This document shows, one piece after another, positions 1-5,723 of a stretch of 15,590 bases of DNA. Position numbers and translations under genes: made by a program. Below the pieces are notes generated by a model. It was given only the letters and a program-made list of their open reading frames with translations. It made no database searches and had not been told where the DNA came from. Positions within the stretch are counted from its first letter, which is position 1, and each line of letters opens with the position of its first letter. The DNA is from Actinomycetota bacterium. GTDB taxonomy: Bacteria; Actinomycetota; Thermoleophilia; Gaiellales; Gaiellaceae. The stretch lies in the NCBI GenBank assembly GCA_003170995.1, contig PMXT01000132.1, forward strand, positions 1 to 15,590. Direction: 5' to 3'.

Positions 1-512
1 CGCCAGTCGAGGTAGAGCATCACCGCCGCCACGCCGAACACGGTCAGCACGTGCTGGGCAAAGAAGATCAGCCCGTAGCCGAGGAAGAAGCGAACCAATG
101 TCAGGTCGACCGTCGAGCGCGAGAGCAGCTGTCCGGTCTGGTGGCGGTCGAAGAAGGAGAAGGAGAGCCGGACAAGCTTGGAGTAGATGCGCATGCGCAG
201 GTCGTACTCGACCCCGAGCGCCTGCTTGCCGGCGATGAAGCGGCGCCCGGACATGAAGAGCGCGCGCGCGACCCCGGTCGCCACGATCAGCGCGATCAGA
301 GTCCAGAGCTGCTGGTGCTGACCGTTCTTGATCGCGCCGATCGCCTTACCCGAGAGCAGGATGATCGCGATCTGAGCGACCTGCGCCCCGACGGCCAGCA
401 CGACCGAAATCGCCAGCCCGACCCGGTACGGCCTGAGAAAACCGATCAGACGAAAGAAGGTACGCCGGTTCTTACGCCGCGTGGCCGGAGTCTGTTCGAG
501 AGCGATGTCCAT
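1..512 (-). CDS. ABC exporter, transmembrane domain (N-terminal part, runs off left edge)
   Basis: Reading the minus strand from the ATG at 512-510 gives 170 codons, open to the window edge. The product starts MDIALEQTPATRRKNRRTFF, a charged cytoplasmic N-terminus. A long hydrophobic helix follows at about residues 33-60, then a second around 70-90. Next come the typical exporter stretches LRMRIYSKLVRLSFSFFDRH and TGQLLSRSTVDL, and another hydrophobic span at about 145-168. This is the type-1 ABC exporter fold (ABC_membrane family, MsbA/MdlB-like). The nucleotide-binding domain would lie to the left of the window. Substrate unknown; multidrug or lipid export is only a family-level guess. The start has no Shine-Dalgarno sequence. 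Just upstream lies a dense cluster of palindromes (519-555) that could bind a repressor, as is common for drug-exporter genes. Confidence 0.88.
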   Translation of the reverse strand, partial: MDIALEQTPATRRKNRRTFFRLIGFLRPYRVGLAISVVLAVGAQVAQIAIILLSGKAIGAIKNGQHQQLWTLIALIVATGVARALFMSGRRFIAGKQALGVEYDLRMRIYSKLVRLSFSFFDRHQTGQLLSRSTVDLTLVRFFLGYGLIFFAQHVLTVFGVAAVMLYLDW

Positions 513-518
513 GGGCTT

Positions 519-555
519 ATATCGACAATCGTCGATGATCGATTTCTATCGATAT
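519..555. promoter_or_regulatory. Candidate operator: nested ATCGAT-type palindromes
   Basis: The divergent spacer between the exporter (start at 512, minus) and the lipoprotein (start at 584 or 629, plus) contains four palindromic units in 35 bp: TATCGA at 520-525, ATCGTCGAT at 528-536, ATCGAT at 538-543 and TATCGATA at 547-554. The outer arms TATCGACA and TATCGATA form an inverted repeat matching at 7 of 8 positions. It begins 7 bp from the exporter start codon, so a bound dimer would overlap that promoter. I infer a TetR-, PadR- or MarR-type site; the regulator is not in the window. Confidence 0.5.
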
Positions 556-583
556 TCCAGCGTAGCGTCAAGCGGGTGGACTC

Positions 584-1597
584 GTGCGTTCGCTTGAATT
601 CGAGAGCGAACGATGTTGGAATGGCGTTGTGCGTCATCTATTCCACGCCAGCGCGCTGCTGGCTGTTCTCTTTCTAGCCGCCTGCTCATCTGCGAGCACT
701 CCTGCTCACCGAAAGGCAACTACGGCCGAGCGGAAGAGTCTTGTTGCCTCACTTCGTCGGACGTTCAACCCAGGAATAACCATGACCTCTGCGAGGGTCT
801 CTAGGTTGAATCTCGAGTGGGCGAGCGTCGGCTGTCTCAACTGTGGCTGGCCGTACACGAAGACCCTTCTTCTACACCGTCGGCTCCGCGCATGGTCACT
901 CGTTTACGACTTCACCCTCCATCAGCCCGCGAACAAGAGCTGCGAGGTGGCGCCGGTGCTGGTTCTACATGATCTCTACGGCATTTCATGCCCGCCGGTA
1001 TCAGAAGAGCGCCGGGAGCTTGCTGCAGCGCTCAACCGCTTCTTCGACTACCCAACCGTGATGGGATCGGCGAAAATCTCGCGAGTCGATAGGAACTGGG
1101 CGAGCGTATACGAGACCAGTGTGAGCCCACGCGAGTTCCTGCTCTTCCACCGGGAAAAGGGACACTGGGATTTTGCCTACGTGTTCGATGTTCTCAAGGG
1201 AAACGTGGACGAGTTATCACATAGATCCGCGTTCAGCGCTTGTGCCTACGCGCCGGCGAATGTCATCCGCGACCTCTACCGGATCAAGTGCCCGCCCTGG
1301 CGCGCGCTCCATGCGAGATCGGCGACGAAGAGCGAAACGGCCACCATGAGGGCAGCCTTTGTTTCCGGTGAGACTCCCAAGTTCTCGCCTAGTGAACTGC
1401 CTCATGTCCACGTGTCGGCCTGCGTATCTCGACTTGACCCGTCCTGGGCGGTAGGGGGCGAGACCGAGGGCGAAGGCGGCGAGATGAGCTCTTCGGCGGG
1501 TCCGTGGCCTCTATGGTTTCATCGGCAAGGCGGTCGCTGGCGATTGGAGCACCCGCCGTCACACGCGATAATGCTTTCGCTTGCGGACTGCGGCTGA
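584..1597 (+). CDS. Putative lipoprotein made of three internal repeats
   Basis: A 337-residue protein from the GTG at 584. A lipobox LAAC lies at residues 31-34, preceded by the hydrophobic run ALLAVLF, so Cys34 is the likely lipidated residue and the protein should be anchored outside the membrane. The residues before it include several acids and look poor for a signal peptide. A GTG at 629 (residue 16) would give a classic signal starting MRHLFHASALL and may be the true start. The mature part has three related units, about residues 49-138, 141-238 and 250-337. Each has an S-R-(L/V)-(N/D)-x-x-W-A core, then (L/F)HR...W, and the first two end in (V/I)x(H/R)DLYxI(K/S)CPP. Cysteine pairs C120/C136 and C220/C236 recur at the same place and may form disulfides. 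I do not recognise the family; function unknown. The DNA is less GC-rich than its neighbours. Confidence 0.75.
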   Translation: MRSLEFESERCWNGVVRHLFHASALLAVLFLAACSSASTPAHRKATTAERKSLVASLRRTFNPGITMTSARVSRLNLEWASVGCLNCGWPYTKTLLLHRRLRAWSLVYDFTLHQPANKSCEVAPVLVLHDLYGISCPPVSEERRELAAALNRFFDYPTVMGSAKISRVDRNWASVYETSVSPREFLLFHREKGHWDFAYVFDVLKGNVDELSHRSAFSACAYAPANVIRDLYRIKCPPWRALHARSATKSETATMRAAFVSGETPKFSPSELPHVHVSACVSRLDPSWAVGGETEGEGGEMSSSAGPWPLWFHRQGGRWRLEHPPSHAIMLSLADCG

Positions 1598-1621
1598 TTT
1601 CTACAGACGAGCCGATCAGTA

Positions 1622-1741
1622 TCAGCCGTGCTGTAGCTCGCGCCGTAGCAACCCCAGCGCCCGCTCGAACCGCACCCGGTTGACGAGTCGTTCAGCCAGC
1701 CCGAGGCGCCCGAGGGGTGCGGAAGTGAGATCACGGCCGTG
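1622..1741 (-). other. In-frame open extension after the methyltransferase stop; otherwise empty spacer
   Basis: Between two convergent genes. On the minus strand, directly after the TAA of the methyltransferase (1744-1742) and in the same frame, 39 sense codons follow before a TGA at 1624-1622. They read as plausible protein, for example LGLAERLVNRVRFERALGLL, with GC-rich third positions. There is no start codon or ribosome site that would make it a separate gene. It could be a decayed C-terminus, a readthrough extension, or chance in GC-rich DNA. Confidence 0.25.
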
Positions 1742-2329
1742 TTACGAGCGCACGATCACGAACCAGTCGCCGCTGAAGACGACCTCGCCGCCGCCGAGCT
1801 CCGCGGCCAGCTCCTCGGCGCCGAAGAAGCGCTTGTAGACCTGCCAGCTGGAGCCGTCCTTGAGGATCCGCTCCTGTATCTCCTCGCGCTCGCGATCGGG
1901 GCGAAGGGCGGCGTCGCAGACGACCAGCTCGGGCGCGACCCGAGCAGCCTCGGCCAGGAAGAGTGCCCGCTCGCTCTGGTCGAGGTGGCCGTAGAAGTGA
2001 GCCGTGAAGACGCGCTCGAAGGCGTCGTCGGCGAACGGCAGCTCGAAGGCGTCGCCCTCGGTAAATGCGGCCGTCGGCACCCGCTCGCGGGCGATCTCGA
2101 GCATCTGTGCGCTCTGGTCGAGCCCGACCACCTCACCCGGAAGGTGACGGGTCAGAAAGCCCGTCCCGCAGGCGACATCGAGCGTGTGGGCCCAGGGAAG
2201 TGAGGCCAATGCGCGTTCGAGCACCGTCAGCTCCCCTTTCCAGCCAGGCCGCTCGCGTTTGCTGAACAGGCCGCGACCGAGGTACCAGTCGTCGTACTCC
2301 GGTGCGCGGGCGTCGTAGTACTCGCGCAT
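1742..2329 (-). CDS. Class I SAM-dependent methyltransferase
   Basis: 195 residues from the ATG at 2329. The protein starts MREYYDARAPEYDDWYLGRG, a usual opening for small UbiE/type-11-like methyltransferases. An ATG at 2350 would add seven residues but would overlap the divergent gene and discard the shared promoter, so I reject it. Motif I is LDVACGTGFLTRHLPG (about residues 50-65), the acidic end of strand 2 is VVGLDQSAQML (about 68-78), motif II/III is EGDAFELPFADDAFERVF (about 91-108), and the protein ends GDWFVIVRS. It should bind S-adenosylmethionine and methylate a small molecule; the acceptor cannot be read from the sequence. It is divergent from the formimidoyltransferase gene with a 19-bp gap, so the two may be co-controlled. 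Confidence 0.88.
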   Translation of the reverse strand: MREYYDARAPEYDDWYLGRGLFSKRERPGWKGELTVLERALASLPWAHTLDVACGTGFLTRHLPGEVVGLDQSAQMLEIARERVPTAAFTEGDAFELPFADDAFERVFTAHFYGHLDQSERALFLAEAARVAPELVVCDAALRPDREREEIQERILKDGSSWQVYKRFFGAEELAAELGGGEVVFSGDWFVIVRS

Positions 2330-2335
2330 GCCGCC

Positions 2336-2342
2336 TAGAGTA
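2336..2342. promoter_or_regulatory. Shared bidirectional -10 element (TAGAGTA)
   Basis: The 19-bp gap between divergent start codons contains TAGAGT on the plus strand (2336-2341) and TACTCT on the minus strand (2342-2337). Both are TANNNT -10-like hexamers offset by one base. Each lies 7 nt from its ATG (2349 plus, 2329 minus), so transcripts would begin at or next to the start codons and be leaderless. No Shine-Dalgarno sequence fits in either direction. No clear -35 is visible inside the flanking coding sequence. Prediction from sequence only. Confidence 0.5.
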
Positions 2343-2348
2343 GTCAAC

Positions 2349-3251
2349 ATGCCCTTCCAGCTGGAAGCTGTTCCGAACTTCTCCGAGGGTCGCGACCGGG
2401 CAACGATCGATGCTCTGGCCCGGGCACTCGGCGCTCGCGCGCGGCTGCTCGACGTTCACGCCGACTTCGATCACAATCGTTCGGTCTTCACACTCGCCGG
2501 CGGCGATGAGGAGCTGATCGCCGCGCTTCTAGACGGTGTCGCTGTGGCGCGAGAGAGGATCGATTTGCGCTCACACGAGGGCGTCCATCCCCGTGTCGGA
2601 GTCGCTGACGTGCTGCCGATCGTGGCCGTCCGTCCCGAGGACATGGAGAGAGCGAGAGCGGCGGCGCTGGAGCTGGCGGAGCGGATCGGCGCCGAGCTCG
2701 AGCTGCCGGTCTTCCTCTATGGGGATCTCGCTGCCGGGCGAACGCTGGCCGAGCTCCGGCGCGGCGGAGTCGAGGGACTGGCGCGCCGGATCGAAAGTGG
2801 CGAGCTCGAGCCCGATTTCGGACCGTCTGGTCTCGATCCGCGCTCGGGCGCGGTGCTGGTTGGCGCTCGCCACCCCCTGATCGCTTTCAACGTCAATCTG
2901 CGCGGCAGCCTCGAAGCGGCCAGGGAGATCGCGGGCCTGGTGCGCGAAAGCGGCGGTGGCTTCGCCGGGGTGCGCGCTCTTGGCCTCGAGCTACCCGGCG
3001 CCGGGCTCGTGCAGGTGAGCATGAACATCGAGGACTGGCGGAAAAGCGGGCTGGGGGAAATCGTCGCTCGAATCGAGCGGGAAGCCGCGGCGCGCGGTGC
3101 GGAGATCGCCGGCTCGGAGCTGGTCGGGCTGATTCCGCTCGGCGCCGCCGCCGAGGCCGAGCAGGCGGGGCTCGTCTTCCCTCCCGCGCAGATCCTCGAG
3201 TCGAGACTGGGAAGCGAGCTCGGCGGGGAGCTGGACGACACGCTCATCTAG
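2349..3251 (+). CDS. ftcD: Glutamate formimidoyltransferase (FTCD N-terminal type)
   Basis: 300 residues from the ATG at 2349; an in-frame ATG at 2328 would run into the divergent gene and the promoter. The enzyme moves the formimino group of N-formimino-glutamate to tetrahydrofolate (EC 2.1.2.5), a late step of histidine breakdown that feeds one-carbon folate pools. Visible motifs: AVPNFSEGRD at 7-16, DHNRSVFTLAGG at 41-52, the active-site segment HEGVHPRVGVADVLPI at 76-91 (His80 matches the catalytic histidine of mammalian FTCD), FLYGDLAAGRTLAELRRGG, LVGARHPLIAFNVNL and QVSMNIEDW. The length matches the stand-alone formiminotransferase domain with no fused cyclodeaminase. No other hut genes are in view, so it may work alone in folate metabolism. 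Confidence 0.93.
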   Translation: MPFQLEAVPNFSEGRDRATIDALARALGARARLLDVHADFDHNRSVFTLAGGDEELIAALLDGVAVARERIDLRSHEGVHPRVGVADVLPIVAVRPEDMERARAAALELAERIGAELELPVFLYGDLAAGRTLAELRRGGVEGLARRIESGELEPDFGPSGLDPRSGAVLVGARHPLIAFNVNLRGSLEAAREIAGLVRESGGGFAGVRALGLELPGAGLVQVSMNIEDWRKSGLGEIVARIEREAAARGAEIAGSELVGLIPLGAAAEAEQAGLVFPPAQILESRLGSELGGELDDTLI

Positions 3252-3257
3252 CCCACT

Positions 3258-3270
3258 GGTGTCAGACACC
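3258..3270. repeat. 13-bp palindrome GGTGTCAGACACC downstream of the formimidoyltransferase gene
   Basis: A perfect inverted repeat of GGTGTC and GACACC around a central A, starting seven bases after the stop codon. I found no second copy in the window. Short palindromes of this kind occur as dispersed REP-like repeats or transcription-end hairpins in many genomes. There is no T-tract after it, so it is a poor terminator by itself. Confidence 0.45.
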
Positions 3271-3400
3271 GATCAGAGGTGGGGATCGTTGTCAAGGGAG
3301 GTTCGTGGCGAAAGCGTGTCTTTTCGGCTCTCGATCCGCCGAGGGCGGCCTCTTCCCCGGTCGTCGAGCAAGGTGCGCTCGTGCCCGGCTCTGTTGGCGC

Positions 3401-3406
3401 TACGCT
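3401..3406 (+). promoter_or_regulatory. -10 element TACGCT for the small membrane protein gene
   Basis: TACGCT ends 8 nt before the ATG at 3415. An in-frame TAA at 3406-3408 excludes any earlier start in this frame, and there is no purine-rich ribosome site between it and the ATG. This fits a leaderless transcript. No convincing -35 is seen. Confidence 0.45.
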
Positions 3407-3414
3407 AAGCGTCG

Positions 3415-3825
3415 ATGGCCACGAAGAAACAGCGCCGCCGGCGCGAGAAAGAGCTCCGGCACGAGTACGAATACGTCTACATCGACGAGGAGGGCAAGGA
3501 GGTCGAGGTCGAGCAGCCTCCGCCCTCGCGCAAGGAGAAGCAACGCCAAGCTGCGGTTTCCTCGAACGGTCGCCGCCCTACTCAGGTGCGGCCGGTGCAA
3601 CCGCCCGACTGGCGCTTCCTGCGTAAACAGGCGCTCATTTTCTTCGCCGTCATCCTCGTCGTGTTCTCGATTGTGAACAAGTCGGTTCCTAAAGCTGCCG
3701 CGTTGGCAGCCGTCTACACATTGGTCACGCTGCCGGTCATGTGGCTGGTGCAGCGAGCGGTCTACCGCTCTTATCTGAAACGAACCGGTCAACTTCCGCC
3801 TCCGCGCGACGGCCGCTCGAAGTAG
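3415..3825 (+). CDS. Small basic two-helix membrane protein, unknown function
   Basis: 136 residues. The N-terminus is strongly basic (MATKKQRRRREKELRHEYE), followed by an acidic patch YIDEEGKEVEVEQ around 22-35, a basic low-complexity linker, and two hydrophobic segments: ALIFFAVILVVFSIV (about 73-87) and LAAVYTLVTLPVMWLVQRAV (about 97-116). The C-terminus PPPRDGRSK is basic. Both ends are probably cytoplasmic by the positive-inside rule. I do not recognise a named family. The gene lies 39 bp upstream of the MBL-hisS-aspS operon and could be partly co-transcribed with it. The ATG at 3415 is the first start after an in-frame stop. Being small, basic and membrane-bound near translation genes is only a weak hint to a ribosome or translocation role. 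Confidence 0.8.
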   Translation: MATKKQRRRREKELRHEYEYVYIDEEGKEVEVEQPPPSRKEKQRQAAVSSNGRRPTQVRPVQPPDWRFLRKQALIFFAVILVVFSIVNKSVPKAAALAAVYTLVTLPVMWLVQRAVYRSYLKRTGQLPPPRDGRSK

Positions 3826-3852
3826 AAAACCACCCCCAGCGCCCGCAATAGT

Positions 3853-3858
3853 CAGAAT
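3853..3858 (+). promoter_or_regulatory. Possible -10 element CAGAAT for the MBL-hisS-aspS operon
   Basis: CAGAAT ends 6 nt before the GTG at 3865 in a 39-bp spacer, and no Shine-Dalgarno sequence precedes the GTG. The spacing is the same as in the mnmA and alaS promoters. The first base deviates from TANNNT, so this is the weakest of the set; readthrough from the preceding gene is an alternative. Confidence 0.35.
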
Positions 3859-3864
3859 GCGGCT

Positions 3865-4503
3865 GTGAGTCTCGTCGTCGATCGCTACGAGCTTGGCCCG
3901 CTGCAGACGAACTGTTACGTAGTTCGGAGCGAGCGTGGTGTTACCGATGCCGTCGTGGTTGATCCGGGCGGCGACGTGACCCAACTTCGACTGGAGCTGG
4001 CGCGAATGGGCGCCAAGCTGGCTGCCATCCTGCTGACGCACGGACACTGGGATCACGTGCTCGGCGTCGCCGAGCTGGTCGAGGCAACCGGCGCCCCCGT
4101 CTACTTGGGTGAGGCCGAGCTGCCCGAGCTCGAGTCTGGAGGGCCCGAGCTGATGGGTTTTCCACCGCTCCGTTCCTTCACCCCCGATCACCTACTCGCG
4201 GGCGGCGAGACGCTCGAGCTGGCGGGCCTGGAGATAGGGGTCGTCTTGGTGCCGGGCCACCGTCCCGGTCATCTCGCCTTCGTGCTGGACGGATGTATCT
4301 TCTCGGGCGACGTCCTCTTCCGAGGCTCGGTCGGACGCGCCGATCTCCCTGGTGGCGACTGGCCGACGCTTCTGGCAACACTCGAGATGCTCGTCCTGCG
4401 CTTCCCGCCCGAGACGGTCGTCTACTCCGGCCACGGTCCCGAGACGACACTCGGCGCCGAGCTCCGCTCCAACCCCTTTCTGACAGAGTTGGGGACGAGA
4501 TGA
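3865..4503 (+). CDS. Metallo-beta-lactamase-fold hydrolase (glyoxalase II-like)
   Basis: 212 residues from the GTG at 3865. The metal-binding motif THGHWDH lies at 58-64 (His59, His61, Asp63, His64), followed by GH at 131-132 in VPGHRPGH, SGD at 147-149 with Asp149, and a final His190 in YSGHGPET. This is the full dinuclear-zinc set of the glyoxalase II/YcbL branch. The substrate is probably a thioester such as S-lactoylglutathione or a bacillithiol/mycothiol conjugate, but it cannot be fixed from sequence. Its stop overlaps the hisS start as ATGA (4500-4503), so the two are translationally coupled. A glyoxalase II-like gene directly before hisS is a known actinobacterial arrangement (as in Mycobacterium tuberculosis Rv2581c-hisS). 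Confidence 0.9.
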   Translation: MSLVVDRYELGPLQTNCYVVRSERGVTDAVVVDPGGDVTQLRLELARMGAKLAAILLTHGHWDHVLGVAELVEATGAPVYLGEAELPELESGGPELMGFPPLRSFTPDHLLAGGETLELAGLEIGVVLVPGHRPGHLAFVLDGCIFSGDVLFRGSVGRADLPGGDWPTLLATLEMLVLRFPPETVVYSGHGPETTLGAELRSNPFLTELGTR

Positions 4504-5723
4504 GCTTCGAGGCGCCCAAGGGAACTCACGACGTTCTGCCGCGCGAGTGTCCGGGCTGGCGAAGAGTGATCGACGAGGCCGAACGGCTCTGCAACGCGTA
4601 CGGCTACCGACGCATCGTCACCCCGACCTTCGAGGAGACCGAGCTTTTTGCGCGCAGCTCGGGCGAGGCCTCCGACATCGTCTCGAAGGAGATGTACAGC
4701 TTCGATGACCGCGGCGGCCGCTCGCTCACGCTTCGTCCCGAGGGCACCGCCCAGGTCTGCCGCGCCTATGTCGAGCACGGCCTGCAGCGTGAGCCTCAGC
4801 CGGTCAAGACCTGGATGGTGGCGCCGATGTTTCGCTACGCCAGGCCGCAAAGAGGCCGTTTCCGCGAGTTCTGGCAGCTGAGCGTCGAGGCGATCGGCTG
4901 CGATGACCCGGCCATCGATGCCGAGTTGATTGCGCTTCAGGCCGCCTGGCTGAAAGCGCTCGGGATCGAGACAACGCTGCTCCTGAACTCGATCGGCGAC
5001 CGCGCCTGCCGACCGGCTTACCTCGAGCGCCTCGAGGCCTGGCTCGACGAGCACTCCTCCGAGCTCGACGCCGAGGCGCGCCACAAGCACGAGACCAGCC
5101 CCCTGCGCGTCTTCGACACCAAGAACCCCGCGCTCGCCACCCTGCTCGAAGGCGCACCGACGATCGGCGATGCGCTCTGCGCCGAGTGCAGCGAGCATTT
5201 CGAGGCAGTCAGGCGCTATCTCGATGCCTGCGGTGTCGCCTACATGCTCGCGCCCAGGCTCGTGCGCGGGCTCGACTACTACACCCGCACCGCCTTCGAG
5301 TTCGTCGCTCCAGGGCTCGGCGCCCAGGACACCGTCTCGGCCGGCGGCCGCTACGACTACCTGGTCGAGACGATCGGCGGACCGCCCACGCCGGCGGTCG
5401 GCTTCGCCAGCGGCATCGAGCGGGTCGTGCTCAGTGCCGAGCAGGACGAGACTGCCTCCGAGCTTGGAATCGACATCTTCTTTATCTGCGAGCCGGGTGC
5501 ACCCCGCGAGCGCGTGCTGGCGCTGATGGTTAGCCTGCGCGCCGGGGGACGCAGCTGCGAGACGGACTACGCCGGCCGCTCGCTCAAGGGTCAGCTGACT
5601 CAGGCGCAGCGGCTGGGAGCGAAGCTGACGGTGATCGCCGCGGCTGGCGGGGTGACGCTCAGGCGTCACGGCCAGCTCGACGAATCGGTGTCGTACGAGC
5701 GGCTGGAGGAAGAGCTTGGATGA
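4500..5723 (+). CDS. hisS: Histidine-tRNA ligase
   Basis: 407 residues from the ATG at 4500, which overlaps the preceding stop; the product opens MSFEAPKGTHDVLP, the normal bacterial HisRS N-terminus (motif 1 region). Class II catalytic signatures: TLRPEGTAQVCRAY at 77-90, motif 2 MFRYARPQRGRFREFWQ at 110-126, the histidine-binding HisA segment LVRGLDYYTRTAFEF at 254-268, AGGRYDYL at 281-288 and motif 3 GFASGIERVV at 301-310. The anticodon-binding domain covers about 325-407. It charges tRNA-His with histidine in the cytoplasm as a dimer. The length is near the usual 420-430. Its last codons overlap the aspS start (ATGA, 5720-5723). Confidence 0.98.
   Translation: MSFEAPKGTHDVLPRECPGWRRVIDEAERLCNAYGYRRIVTPTFEETELFARSSGEASDIVSKEMYSFDDRGGRSLTLRPEGTAQVCRAYVEHGLQREPQPVKTWMVAPMFRYARPQRGRFREFWQLSVEAIGCDDPAIDAELIALQAAWLKALGIETTLLLNSIGDRACRPAYLERLEAWLDEHSSELDAEARHKHETSPLRVFDTKNPALATLLEGAPTIGDALCAECSEHFEAVRRYLDACGVAYMLAPRLVRGLDYYTRTAFEFVAPGLGAQDTVSAGGRYDYLVETIGGPPTPAVGFASGIERVVLSAEQDETASELGIDIFFICEPGAPRERVLALMVSLRAGGRSCETDYAGRSLKGQLTQAQRLGAKLTVIAAAGGVTLRRHGQLDESVSYERLEEELG

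Noticed and set aside
51..677. Long plus-strand open frame of 208 codons at the left edge
   Set aside because: The opposite strand encodes a clear ABC exporter membrane domain here; the plus-strand product is low-complexity and hydrophilic, as expected for an antisense shadow.
3305..3414. GTG at 3305 after a GGGAGG ribosome-like site
   Set aside because: Its frame runs across the membrane-protein gene in another frame and gives an Arg/Ser-rich product; the downstream gene has hydrophobic helices in the correct frame.
4422..5669. 415-codon minus-strand open frame opposite hisS
   Set aside because: It is antisense to a highly conserved synthetase and its length comes from GC-rich codon bias; the product shows no recognisable motif.
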